A stretch of DNA of 64,000 nt. Origin: Trametopsis cervina. Lineage: Eukaryota; Basidiomycota; Agaricomycetes; Polyporales; Irpicaceae. Positions 10,481 through 22,865 of the stretch are shown here, in pieces (position 1 is the first letter of the stretch; every line of letters starts with the position of its first letter). Under the pieces are notes generated by a model. It did no database searches. It saw nothing but the letters and a program-made list of their open reading frames with translations, and was not told the DNA's origin. The stretch covers positions 930,001 to 994,000 of the forward strand of contig MU278352.1 of the NCBI GenBank assembly GCA_022385755.1, written 5' to 3'. The position numbers and the translations under genes were made by a program.

Positions 10481-12446
10481 ATGAGTCCACCAGGCATTTC
10501 GCGGGCGAACACGAGTCTGAGGCTCATCAGGTGTGTTCTCGAGCCGCTGTTTTCACTCAGGACCGCAGACCTTATCGAAACCCACTTCGCGCAGATCTTC
10601 CGTGAGCAAGCAGGACACAAAGCCAGAGGTCTTGTCCCTCAGACTACCAACCCTGTACGTATCCATCTCGCGGCCGTCCAGACGCGAATAGTGGCTGATC
10701 GTTCGCAGGATGAGGAGACCGTCCCTGGTATCGAGCACCCCGGAAGCACCGGTGTGATCTATTGCTCAGATCGCGCTATGGCCAATGGTTTCTCGTACAC
10801 CTCTTCCCATGAATGGGCCAACCTTGGGCAGGGTGCTCCGGAGGTCGGTGACATCCCAGATGCACCCGACCGCCTTACGAGCATCCCCCTCCCAACGGAT
10901 TCCCTCGAGTACGCGCCGACAACCGGCGTCAAGACCCTGCGTGAGGCCGTCGCGAACCTTTACAATGACACATACCGCAAGGGCAAGGCCAGCCAATATA
11001 CGTACGAGAACGTCTGTATTGTTCCCGGTGGTCGTGCTGGCCTGTCGCGTGTTGCTGCCGTGATCGGCGACGTTTACTGTGTGCGTATTTTTAGTCTCTT
11101 CTCTTCCGCAAGGCATCAGTGCTGACATGTTTTCGTACGTAGTCGTACCAAATTCCTGATTATACCGCCTATGATCAGATGCTCGGAGCCTTCAAGCGAC
11201 TGGTCCCCGTGCCGACTGCGTAAGTTTCGTTTACTAGGACTTCTCTGAGATAAGCTGACGGAGGTTGGAATGTGCCGCAGTCTGGAACCCGAAGTATGTC
11301 TTCTACCTAGTATCGATGTGTAGATGGTGACTAACGTATGCTGTGTTCAGAACAAATACCGCATGGACCTTGATCAACTCCGCAAGGACATTCGCACGCA
11401 GGGTATTGAAGTTGTCCTCGCCTCGAACCCTCGTAACCCCACCGGCCAAGTCGTGCAAAAGGACGAGCTCAGGGAGCTTGTGGAGCTGTCTAGGGAGTCT
11501 AGTACAACGTTGATCCTCGATGAGGTACGGCTCCGCTCATTCCTTGTGTTACATGCGGCGCCTTGACGTACTATCGTACAGTTCTACTCATGGTACATTT
11601 ACCCTGAGGACGAGTCCGAGTTCGGACTCTCTATCTCATCTGCTGAATTCGTCGACGACGTCGACGAGGACTCTATCGTCATTGTCGATGGACTCACGAA
11701 GGTTAGTCCCACTGCACATCCATCGTCACACATCCACTCATAGGAAACCTTAGAACTGGCGTCTCCCCGGCTGGCGTGTCTGCTGGGTTCTCGGACCGAA
11801 GAACCTGATCACAGCTCTCTCGCAATCTGGATCCTTCCTCGACGGAGGTGCCAACCACCCGTAAGTCGCGTTGCTCCCTGAACAGCGTCTGTTCCGAGCT
11901 CATCTCGGCAAAATAGCCTGCAGCTTGCTGCGATCCCCCTGCTCGACCCTCAGCACGTCAGGGCAGAGAAGCTTGCTCTGCAGAAGCACTTCAAGCACAA
12001 GCGTGACCACGTCCTCAAGCGTCTTGCGCGTCTCGGCTTGAAGGTCGCGGTTCCGCCGCAAGCAACGTTCTACGTGTGGTTGAACCTTGAGCACCTGCCT
12101 TCACCTCTTAACAACGGTCTTGTGAGTACCTTCAGCCCAGGTATTCGTGCGATCTCCGCTGATTGTTTCGTAGACGTTCTTCGAGGAGCTCCTCAAGGAG
12201 AAGTGCATTGTCATCCCCGGTATCTTCTTCGACATCAACCCCTCTCACCGCCGCAACCTGTTCTCGTCCCCCTGCCACCACTTCGTCCGTCTCTCCTTCG
12301 GACCGCCCATCGAAAGCCTCGACAAGGGTATCGATGCGATCGCGCGTGTGCTCAAGCGTGCCAAGAAGGAGGGCCTCCATGCCTTCGGCCACAGCTACAA
12401 GAAGAGCATGGACGGCAGTGGCGCGTCGCTGGAGCACCATGTTTAA
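10481..12446 (+). CDS. Class I/II PLP-dependent aminotransferase
   Basis: Fold-type I aminotransferase; the donor amino acid is not identifiable from sequence. Spliced blocks: RTADLIETHFAQIF, NLGQGAPEVGDIP, LEYAPTTGVKTLREAVANLY, the PLP-phosphate region CIVPGGRAGLSRV, IPDYTAYDQMLGAFKR, VVLASNPRNPTGQ (conserved Asn/Pro loop), LILDEFYSWYIY (Asp contacting the pyridine nitrogen, plus Tyr), VDGLTKNWRLPGWRVCW (Schiff-base Lys in TKNWRLPG) and HFVRLSFGPP (substrate-carboxylate Arg). Introns are short; one runs from 10655 to 10708 and another from 11080 to 11143. Stop TAA at 12444-12446. No targeting peptide is apparent with the 10481 start. Its neighbours arginase and OPT suggest nitrogen metabolism, but no co-regulation is shown. 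Confidence 0.9.
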
Positions 12447-13325
12447 GCTTGAAGCCCTGCGCCGTTTTGCGTTTCCATCCGTGCAACCCCCTGAACAATA
12501 ACAAAACAGAACGAACGTTTGTATGATTCTTGGTCGTCGTTATGGTCGGTGTGTGACAGCACCGCAAGTTTATGCCTCATACCCGATGAATATTTAGACA
12601 TATGTCCTCCTCACTGCCCACTTGGATGGGGAGCAGAGAGGCCTCAAAGTAATATTATGAATAAAACCCGGAATACGCATACACATGTAGATACTTATAG
12701 CTAGAGTAGAAGAATACAACTCTAGAGGTGGCTTTGACAGCGTCGCCGCTCATCTATTCCTTGGGTGTTCCGTCGTGGTGGAAGCACCGCATCCTCTCGT
12801 AAGTATCGTAATGCCCAGCAAGCCGAACACCCGCTCGCCTGTGCTTTGTTTTAACTCGCATGTGTCATATCGCTCACCGGCTCTGACGCACACGACCGCG
12901 CCATACAAAATGCTACCCGTGCCACCATGGCCACCCGGCATATTGGCTCGAGCGACCAATTGCATCACCAGAGTTGCATCCGCTGCTGGTCGTCAATCCC
13001 AAGCCCGACTACGGACGGATCATAGAGTCACGAAGAGCTAAGCGTATCCGATGATTGCGGGTACGAGTGGTATATAAGAGACCAAGAGGAGGACAAGCCG
13101 TGCACAACCTTTGCAAGCGAGTTCAGAAGATCACCAGGATTCAGCTTACCACTGTACCGGGACTTCCAAATCATTTCACTCCATCTCGCCTCCGAACTTT
13201 TCTTGCTCTTACGGTCACTTGTATTAAAGATCCTGCTGTAGCTCTATTCTCGCCTCATCTCATCTTCTGCTCTCCTCTTCCATCTACGAGTCGTCTACGC
13301 AAGTTACCCAGCATCCGTCACGATC
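12447..13325. other. Intergenic region with arginase promoter
   Basis: The left half is the 3' flank of the aminotransferase. No gene is seen. The right end holds a TATA box at 13071-13078 and a CT-rich leader. Confidence 0.5.
13071..13078 (+). promoter_or_regulatory. TATA box of the arginase gene
   Basis: TATATAAG in a GC-richer surrounding, about 250 bases upstream of the arginase ATG, followed by a long pyrimidine-rich leader. Confidence 0.55.
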
Positions 13326-14787
13326 ATGTCCAATATGGCTACACACGAAGAAGCTTTCGTTAGCAAGTTTATCACGGAGCCCAAGAGCCTAGCGGTGAGT
13401 ATATGCGTGTCTGTGCATGGGCGTTGAATGGCAGGATCTGACGCAAGCAATTGATTAGATTGTGGGATGCCCTTTCAGGTTTGTATTGCGTCGTCGCTAC
13501 AATGCAAGTCCGAATCCCGTATTGACGACTATATGCTTCTTCTCTCAATGAATTGGTTTACGTAGCGGTGGTCAGGTGCGTATTCAAGCCTCATACATAC
13601 GAAAAGACGCGTTCTGAGAGAATGTTCGCGTACCCCTTACAGCCCAGACCAGGTGTCGATCAGGGACCTATTCATCTCATCGAGGCCGGCCTTCCCAAAC
13701 AGCTCGAGGATCTCGGCTGGAAGGTCCATTTCGATGGGCACCACCAGTTTGAAGAGATCTCTGCCTCGATCACGAGCGACCCCGACATTGGCAAGCTCAA
13801 GAACCCGCGAGTCGTCTCAAAAGTGTGCGAGGCCGTCGCGAAGGCTGTTGGGGGACATGCAAAGCAGGGAGTGTTGCCTGTCACGCTCGGTGGGGACCAT
13901 TCGTTGGTGCGTCTTTGTTCTTGTCTGGGGGTTGATTGTGGAGGATGAACGAACATATGGAAGTAGGCAATGGGCACCATTTCTGGCACGCTAGAGTGAG
14001 TGCAGAGTTTCTCTTCTTCGATGAATTTGTTCACCTAACGCGCCCACAGGAAATACCCCGATGCATGCGTCGTCTGGGTCGATGCGCACGCCGACATCAA
14101 CACACCCGAGACGACCGACACAGGGAACATCCACGGCATGCCCGTCTCCTTCCTCCTCGGGCTCGGCTCGCCCATTCCAGAGTTCGGCTGGATCAAGCCG
14201 CAGCTCAAGCCCAACCGCATCGTCTACATCGGTCTGCGCGACGTCGACGCGGGCGAGAAGCGCATCCTGAAAGAGAACGGCATCAAGGCGTTCTCGATGC
14301 ACGAGGTCGACAAGTATGGGATCGGGAAGGTGGTCGAGCTCGCGCTGGACCATGTAAACCCCAAGAGGGACCTCCCGATCCATTTGAGCTTTGATGTTGA
14401 CGCGCTGGACCCGACTGTTGCGCCGTCGACGGGCACACCGGTGAGCTTAAACTGTGCGTTGACTTGAGGCTCTCTGAGGCTGACGTCGATGCAGGTCCGT
14501 GGCGGCCTTACGTTCAGAGAGGGGCACTACATCTGCGAATCTATCTATGAGACAGGGTGTCTTGTTGCTCTCGATATCATGGTACGCTACCTCTCGTCGA
14601 CTTGTTCGGGAGTGATACTAATTCTCATTCAGGAGGTGAACCCGTCACTGGCGAATAAAGACGAGGTAAAGCAGACGGTCGCAGTAGGGTGTTCGCTAGC
14701 GCGATCCGCACTGGGTATGTGATTGGACACTCGTGTCACGCTCCACGACGCTGACGTATTCACCCTGCAGGAGAAACTCTGCTCTGA
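13326..14787 (+). CDS. CAR1: Arginase
   Basis: Manganese ureohydrolase cleaving arginine to ornithine and urea. Nine exons are read: 13326-13394, 13459-13478, 13566-13575, 13643-13906, 13967-13995, 14050-14440, 14495-14581, 14633-14714 and 14771-14787. They total 969 bases and 322 residues, normal for the family. Exons 2 and 3 are only 20 and 10 bases, yet they complete the conserved start [17 protein letters not shown]. Mn ligands are in [17 protein letters not shown] and [32 protein letters not shown] and the final helix are intact. Probably cytosolic. Likely induced by arginine or nitrogen limitation, as in other fungi (inference). Confidence 0.96.
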
Positions 14788-15027
14788 AGAATGACTTCTA
14801 CTCGTAACCCAATGTAATACCATGTAGCGTTATGCACTGTAATGATGACCTCATCACGTTATGAACGCATTTAGTGTCCACACGTATCTTTGTCTGGCTC
14901 ACTTGAAGCACGACATTCGATGAGCAAAGAGAAAATATGTATTCTAAAATATGTACACTGAAACAAATGAACTACTAAGCTACAATTTCGGCACCACCGA
15001 AAACCATCCATCCCATGAGCAAGAAGA

Positions 15028-18000
15028 TCAGTTGTCAGGAGCCAAGCATCGATCCGCCGACAGGTTGAGGTCATTGCCCCACCATGAAGGGAAGTCGTGT
15101 GCATTTCCTGCCGCGCCGAAGACAGCCTAGTCGATGGATAACATGGTCAGGAAGGTATGAATGAATTGGCTAGGTATAGAACTCACGAAGTTGAGCAGGA
15201 AACTGATGACTTGGGTTCCGCCATCGAGACCAGCGGCAACGATGTAGCTATAGGGAAGTATGTGGTCAGCATCTACTCCGCAAAACGAGCTTAAAGCTGG
15301 GTACTCACTTGTACTTCGTGAACGCCCTGGGGTAGCGCGTACGCACGAACCACTGGGAGAAGATACCGATCACCATCGACGGGCTAAACAGTCGAGCACC
15401 GCGGTCAGCACACGTAAATGTAACAGGGTCACGATCATAACGTACTTGACGGAGGTGTTGATACCGACGGACAGGAAGCACGAGTACTGCATGATGATGG
15501 ACGTGTTGAAGTTCTCGAAGCCAGCCTTGGGCCAGATGCGGTACTATTCACCAAGGTCAGAGGCTAGCACGGAGCGAGCGTGTAAAGAGACAGCACATAC
15601 GGCAAGGTAGAAGGGCAGGGGGAGAACAACACCGATGGCAAGCGAGACGGGGACCATGTGGTAGGGGGCTCCAGGACCGAACATCTGAGGAGCGAGGGCA
15701 CCCCATGAGATGGCGTTGGCTGTATCAGCAGGTCAGAATGGTATACACACTCGAGAAGTACTCGATTACGTACAGTTGTAGCCCTGGGCGTTCTGGCCGG
15801 ACCAAAGACGAGTGCCAGAGATGGAGAGAAGGGCTGTAGGAGATACGCGCCAGTCAGCTCGAGCCACACGAGAAAGATTAATCGTGAACGACATACCATC
15901 GCGGTTGTTGTTGATAATGGACAACATCATGATGTCTAAGAAGGCGTACCCGTAAATTAATTGATCCTCCAGGAACGCACGAAACGGTGGAGACTCACAG
16001 TTCAAGATGGCTCCAACGATGGTACCAAGGATCTGCATCAAGAAGGTCACACGCGGCGCGAGCTTGACGTATTGACCGAGCTTCAAGTCCTGGAGGAGGG
16101 CAATACCCTGGATCATAGGGTGCTGGCCGTACAGGGCACCGTACATGTTCGCGACAGGCTGGCCGGGGAGGATGTAGGCCGTGATCATCTGGAAGAAACC
16201 GGTACCGGAGGAGCTGAACTCGTAGAAACCGATGGTGGCAGCCAACATTCCGTACAGAGCACAGAAGATGAAGGAGATGATGACGAGCACGGTGAGCGTC
16301 CACCAGGGCATACCGGAATGGCCGGTGTAGTTGGCTACGGAAGGTTAAGTGACTTGCTCTCTCGCAAAGAAGATGAGGGAGACTTACTGGCTTGAGCGAT
16401 GGCGTAGGCTCCGATCAAGACGAGGTAGTACCACCACTTGGGGATCGGCTTGTACACCTTCATCTTCTCGTAATGCTGTGACCAGAACGTTAGCTTGCGA
16501 TCTCGCCACTCCAGACTTGACAACTTACGGGGTCGTGAATGACAAGGGGGATCTTGTTCCACGGGTTCAGGGAGCGGAAGAAGGGCTTCAAGTCATCCCA
16601 GTGCCAGATGAGGACATGGGTGAGCACAGCGCCGAGAGACAAGTTGGAGGTAATCAAGTACAGCGCGTTGGTAGCGGAGAAGTACGCGGGCTATGTGACA
16701 GACTGGTTAGACCATCTGCGATACACAAAAATGGCTGGAACGTACTCCGAGACTCTCGTACTTGACGGGGTCGAACCTGCCATCGGTGAGGAGAGCAGTC
16801 TGGTTGTACTGGGAACCGTCGGCAGCCTAATATACGATCATCATGTGATGAGTATGCTACCCGACCGTGTTCTCAACGTGGCACTCACAAAGATAGCCTG
16901 GCTCATGAAGGGGAACGACTTTCCGTTCCAGATGTTGCCGTAGTACACAGCACTCATCAAGATATAAGTGAAGATGATACCAATATCCTGGTTGATCTGG
17001 AGCCAGAGAGGGTTGAACAGGCAGTTCGAGCCGATGAGGTTCCAGTCCAAGCACCAGGACAGGAGACCCATGCCCTCGTTGTTGCTGGCACCACCGAAGA
17101 TGTTGCGGAACACCGGGCTGGTGTTGTTGGCCAGGCAGAAGATGGAGAGACCGGTGAGCAGAGGGAAGATCCCTGTGTTGAGAGGAGTGAGCAGGCAGGT
17201 TTGATGCACACAAACAGTTGAGACGTACATTGGGGGATAATCTCCCAGCTAATTGAGAAGATAGCCAAACCATGGTTAGCATTGCCAATCAAATATGGCG
17301 ATGGCAAACATTACTCACACAAACATGACACTAATAAAGACGTCAGAGAAAATTCAAAGGTGGCGCAGAAAAATATCAACGCACGCAAAGATTGTCCAGA
17401 ACAGCCTGACACGCTTAGAAGTCATCTGTCTGTCCCAGTGCAGAGCCTGGAACAAGTTGGCGGTTGAAACTGCGGAACTCTATTAAGTTTCATATTGCAG
17501 TATGAACGGAGCGGCACTCACTGTTAGCCGGCCAGAAGCACTTGGTTGGCTTAACAAGGATATCTGCGAGCAGGCCAGCAAAGCCGTATCCCAGCAATTG
17601 GGAACCAATCAGCGTGAAGATAGCGATTCCAGGGTTCTACGAATGAGAATAATGAGAACCTGTCGAGAAGTGAACCGCCAAACAACGCACCATCTTGTTG
17701 TTGTAATACACTATATAGGCAGTAAGCGTGAGTAATGCTTATTAGACGACGGGCTGCGTGTGCTTACGATCTTGAACAGAGATAACCTGGATAGCCGTAG
17801 CGGATCCGGCGGCCGTTGAGGACATGATGATGATGGCCACATGCTCCTTGACTGAGGGCGGTCATGTTAAGAGACGCGCGCGAGATAAGGCGAGCCCACT
17901 TACTGTTGAAGGGGCCAGGGTTGATCCAGCGGAAGATGCCCTTGGATGGGAGAGCAATGTGCATACCATTTCCGATCCAGTATGTCAAGACCAGCAAGAA

Positions 18001-18424
18001 GAGCTGGGACACGCTCAGGGTCTGAGGCTTGAAGTAGTAGATCTGGGCGAGGACACTGGACAATAGTGTGAGCCGTGAGGCGGTGGAAGTGAATGGAAAA
18101 CACATACGCGCCAAACGCGGAGAATCCGAGACCGAGGAAGAACGTGCGGAAGGTCAGGGAGGGGAGATCGGGGTCGTCCTTCGTCGATAGCACCTTGAGG
18201 GCGACGTCGGCAGCGTCTTGGATGAAGTACTCTGAGTCCGCAGCATCGTCGTTCTCGAGTCGCTCTTCCAAAGCTTCTACCTCCCGGACGATGGCGGCAT
18301 CGTCGATCACGTTCTTCTCGTCCGAGCCAAAGGAGACCTTTTCGCTCGAGTCGTTGGGGAACTTGTCGTTCTTCTCGTTCTCGTCATATCCGAGAGCGGA
18401 CTCGCGTGGGACGACGTCAGCCAT
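15028..18424 (-). CDS. OPT-family oligopeptide transporter
   Basis: Proton-coupled plasma-membrane peptide transporter of the OPT superfamily. ATG at 18422-18424, stop TGA at 15028-15030, with many short introns; estimated 750-800 residues. A hydrophilic acidic N-terminus (VEALEERLENDDAADS) is followed by LTFRTFFLGLGFSAFGAYV and further membrane segments. The family signature NPGPFN is present (RWINPGPFN, then KEHVAIIIMSSTAAGSATA after splicing). The later block TGFFQMITAYILPGQPVANMYG and VAPRVTF-like region are classic OPT, as is the C-terminus with AAGLDGGTQVISFLLNFAVFGAAG. PT versus YSL subfamily: the NPGPFN motif places it with oligopeptide rather than metal-chelate transporters. Confidence 0.95.
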
Positions 18425-21115
18425 GGGGGGCGTGGAAGGCTAGAGGGAGCTCTCAGAGTGCTATCTTGTGACGAGGATGGATATATATGTGGGAGGTGGC
18501 AGGGTCTCCACGGCACCACATGCTGCTCTGCCATATGATAATGGCCATCCACAAGCGGGTAAGAGATCCCATGCGTTATCGTAACTTGCATCATGAAAGA
18601 CACCGATGAATCTCTTCTAAACTTGGCAGAGGCTGTAACGGCTGAACGTCGCGTCTGATCATTCTAGGGTAACGACAAGCGGGATTAGGAACGGACCTGA
18701 TAATCAAAACTCCTGCAGTCTCAAAAGTAGACACATACCTCGCCATGAACGGAATTCCCTCGCAACTCGCAGGGACCTTAGCGAGAAGATAGAGACCGGA
18801 GTACGAAAAGAGAGCGTGGAATAGATAACATACTGAGCAGTGTATCCTATTCAATATCAGCACTCTCCATGGGAATGCGGATGGGAATAGAACCCTGCCT
18901 GTGCCCACGTTGCGATGGAGGGTGTCCAGCATTCCGCGAATCTCACCGGTCACACGAGTATATGAAATGTGCCTGCGTAACCCCTGGATGTTCTGCGTGT
19001 GAGATTTGGTGTACACGGTATTGCAGCAGATAGGCAAAGGGGCACACCTGGAGAACTGAGACTGGCCGCAAGAAGCCGATGAAGAACTACAGCAGACACA
19101 TCAGTAGTTTTAGCGAGCGCACCACCCGCATTGTGCGGTGTACAGAATGCCAAGATAAGAAACGGATCGGACGGCAGCATGCCTGCCCGATGAACCATAT
19201 GGTCTCAGCCAAGTGGCTCGCTTCACATCTCACACTACCATTCGAAAATGTCCAAAATCACCTGTCCTCCATGCGATGAGCCCGAACAATTGTTCAACTG
19301 CACGCCGTCGAGCGCGACCGATATACGGCAGGCCATCGGGGACTTACCATCCGCCATCCGGCAACGTCAAGCAGAAATGATAACGGCAGTAAGCTCTGCA
19401 TTGCGCTCCCATGTGGCACCGTTTGGGCCGCCACGTCATAATCAAACCCCTCTGGCTAGATATTTGCCTGGTGCACTGCATCTTCTTGCATCGCAGGTCA
19501 AGGACAGTGGGAACTACCACAACTGAGCACAGTGAGGTAGAGAGTGGTTAGCACGATAGACGCCGGAGTAAAGGAAGCAAACATCATCTAAAAATATTTG
19601 GAATGGCGCGGCGCAGATCGAGATGCGTTTTACCGGGTTGGCCTCAGTGATTTGTAGAAGAGGACGTCTCAGTATGATGATCAAGTGTGCAGAGGGGGTT
19701 ACCTACACTGCGCACAAGATGAAGGGAACACTACTAGACTGTCAGGAGAAGGCTGCCCGCCGACACGCGACCGGTATGCAAATTGCTGCGACAAATGTCG
19801 GCGGAGCAGCTGCATTGTTCTAAGCGATGTAGCGCAACAATCAGCTGGCATGTCACTAAGAAAGCAACGAAAGTCCCTTCGAACACTCATGTATGATGGA
19901 ACGGCAGAAGAGACTTGCATCTAGTATTCTTCATCCTCTTGAGTTCCGCATTGTGCAATATGCTCGGTGAGAGAGCCTTCGACAACACATTCGTTTTCCC
20001 GATGACCTGATTCGCCTACTGATGAAAGCGTGAACATCACTGTATCGTTTGAAACTCCTTGTGTGTGCACAACTCATCTTATTCTCATGCGGTCAACCTC
20101 CTTCCTCAAGGAGATAAACTCGGTTCCTGGCGGAAGCATCGTCAAACTTCCCGTATATGATATTCCGTCACCTTTGTCGTCCACTTGAATGAGTCTGGTT
20201 GAAGTATCTCTGAAGCCTGATACGTCGCTGTGTCCATACTGCCGAAGCTGCACCCGCATCTTCCTGGTCGCCCCATATCGCATGCATCAGGAAGGTTTGT
20301 GCCTTTATCGCGAGCCCCACAGCATTCGAGAGCAGCTGCGGTGTGCCTGAAAATGAGGAGACGGCGTACATCACCAACCACTCACCAACACACACCAACC
20401 TCCGTGCTATTTTGGGAGAGCTCGCTCAGCACGAACTTGGCACCTTTGCGAAACGGCGATCGGGCTATGTCACCGGCACTGCAATAACCTTATCAGGCAG
20501 TAAATTAGGGCGGACCTCGATAACACCTTCTAGAAGATAACGGGCGGGCATGGAGTGGTGTGCATGTGGCAGTCGGGAGCGAAAGAGGCACAACGGAGGA
20601 ACCGGTCAAGGAGGAATACGGGGTACGTACGGATCGGACATTCGTCCGTGGAGACCAGGGAGCCGCTCAGAGTCGACGTGCACGCACATGACCGCGGCCT
20701 CGGAACTCACTGGGATAAGCGATATTCCGGCCGAGAGGTGGAGCGACATCAAAAGCAACGTCCTGCAGCCAGGATGATACGATTCTACAGTGACTTTCTT
20801 GTTGTTCGGTGCCTAATCTGCTTTAAACGTGCGGACCACGCGACGAAACTTCAACCAAAAGTCATTCTTGTTCGACAACAATGGAGTACGTACCGATCTG
20901 TCTACGACTTCATGACTTGCATTGGAGCTATGGGAAGGCAGGATGGATGAGAAGAATCAACATGAAATCACTCGCCAGTGTGTTCCTCGGGCCGGCCAGC
21001 GGCTATTGTGAGACGCTGCATCCTATCCAAGAATCAGAGTGGGAGAACCTAAGGTATGTTACAGGTGTATGATACTGTACGTAGATCGACTACGTGGGTT
21101 TATCGACGAGCGTAC
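18425..21115. other. Gene-poor 2.7 kb stretch with membrane-protein-like fragments
   Basis: No intact gene is assembled. Minus-strand pieces look coding: FFIGFLRPVSVLQ near 19050-19090, LFHALFSYSGLYLLAKVP near 18775-18835, LLSNAVGLAIKAQTFLMHAIW near 20270-20345 and a charged tail to 20074. They may be exons of a lineage-specific membrane protein or of a decayed gene. The plus strand shows nothing convincing. Confidence 0.35.
20074..20398 (-). pseudogene. Possible 3' end of an unrecognised (perhaps decayed) gene
   Basis: A frame ending with TGA at 20074-20076 reads DDKGDGISYTGSLTMLPPG and ends in SLRKEVDRMRIR. It resembles the charged C-terminal tails of many basidiomycete membrane proteins. 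The hydrophobic piece immediately upstream is in another frame with no obvious intron between them, which argues for decay or for a gene model I cannot resolve. The call is tentative. Confidence 0.2.
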
Positions 21116-22865
21116 TCATTGAGTTAATGACTTCGCAATTGTCCTCCAATCCTGCAGACAGAAGGGTGTGAGTCCTCCCATGACAGAAGCAACATAAAGC
21201 GCACCTTGTGGTTGAGTGTCGAAAAGTCTTGATACGTGGTAGCGATGTGCACCATATACTGAGCGACTTTGTCTAGTTCGCGATCTGCATGAGCTTCTGG
21301 AGTATGGCATTCTTTGAAGGCGCGGATCTTTAGCCCCTGATTCGGATTCAGTGCGAAGTTTCGTCCCTAAGTATGACGAAGGAGGTTAGCCAATCTGAAG
21401 TTTGATGGACAAGATTGGGACCTACTAAATCGTCTACGTGAATCGTATTACGCGGTCCACTGATAGCAAAATTAGCAACAGCAGTATTAGGTTGATAGAT
21501 CATGCGCCGTACAATTGAGGGAAACGATTCCAAATGATTTGTAGCGCTTTCACCGAATGTTTGTACTGTTTGCCTTCTCGCGTAGAGAAAACAGTGAACA
21601 TGGAGGTCTTGTCAAGCACTTCGCAAGTTTAGCAAAACGGAGTCGGCGTTGCTGGCCGTGCGGCAATCTCATACTCACCGAACGAAATCTGGATCAAACA
21701 CGCATGTTAGTGAATAATATACGTTCTGCAAGGATTCCTCAATACCTGGTAGTTGTGTGGGCCTCCAAGCATTCCGAGCTCGACTAGCTTTGTCTCTAAC
21801 CATATCCAACTCGTTTGTGACCTGGGCTAGATGTTAACTATGATGTTCCAGAAACGTTGTGCGCGATAACGGACCAGATGCAGATATCGTAGTAAGGATA
21901 GACAGCTTCCAGAAACTCGTGCAGCCTCGGTCGTGCACACTCATGGGGAGGCAGGGCACCAGACGTAAGTGGCTTCGTGTCCAGAATCGCTTCAACGGCC
22001 GTTGGTATTTCGATCAGCTGATGAGATAATAGCCAGCTCACTGTAGTCGATATCGAGAACCAACAGACCCTTTCCCTCCCTGAGAGGGTATATCAGGTCT
22101 ACCTTGAGTTTTGATGTATGCTCTTTGATCTTTCGCAGGTTGCGCTGGTCGTTTGCATACGCTGCGGCAGCTTTGGGGTCGGCACTGAAATCGACATCAA
22201 AGTCGTTTACTACGTCAGGTAGATATTCAATCTCTGCGCTCAAAGTGAGAAGAATATTAATGCGAGTAATTGCAACAGGATATTCACGGGAGGGGTCCTT
22301 TATCTCATCTCCTTCAGGAGTGCCTATCAACGAGAATTTCTTTCCAGGTACTAGCTTCAAATCGGCGCTGAGGGCTCGTCCATGTCAGCAAAGGTCTTCA
22401 GAATAGCCAATCAATGGCATACATACACCGTGACCTCGTCTGACGGCAGCTTGCCCTTCACTAAGCCAAGTATCTTCTGCCGTTCTGGAGGGACATTGGT
22501 CAAGGAGTAAAGCGAGCCTTTCAAATCGAACACTCTTTCATTGAATAAATGCTATACGCATGAGATGCGGGGAGCTTCCATGGATGAGCATGTTTGCGTA
22601 CCTGTCTGAGCCCGCGATGTCCAACTCATACGTTTTACCTGACCACGTGAAAGACAGACGGGTGTACTGTTCTTCAGTCTCATCTCCGGCGATAACCACC
22701 TTAAGCCCTAGCATGAGTGATGCACGCATCAAAGGGTAACGAGACGCTTACTGTCTCCGTGAGGATGGACGTCTGATGCGCCCCGTCAGTGGCGACAGCC
22801 TCTGTCGACGAGCCTTCCACTGGTGTCCAGGTCGTTGCTGAATGAGTGAGTTCAACTGAGGCCAT
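21116..22865 (-). CDS. UBLCP1: UBLCP1-like ubiquitin-like domain CTD phosphatase
   Basis: HAD/FCP-type Mg-dependent protein phosphatase with an N-terminal ubiquitin-like domain; the animal homologue acts on nuclear proteasomes. Exon 1 starts MASVELTHSATTWTPVEG. The Ubl part reads YTRLSFTWSGKTYELDIAGSD then VFDLKGSLYSLTNVPPERQ and ILGLVKGKLPSD. The phosphatase part has LLVLDIDYT, completing the catalytic DxDxT across an intron (the Thr codon is split A/CG), then LDTKPLTSG, RPRLHEFLEAVYPYYDICIWS, a QYKHSVKALQIIW-like block and RNTIHVDDLGRNFALNPNQGLKI. This is the typical order. ATG at 22863-22865; stop TGA at 21116-21118. Confidence 0.9.
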
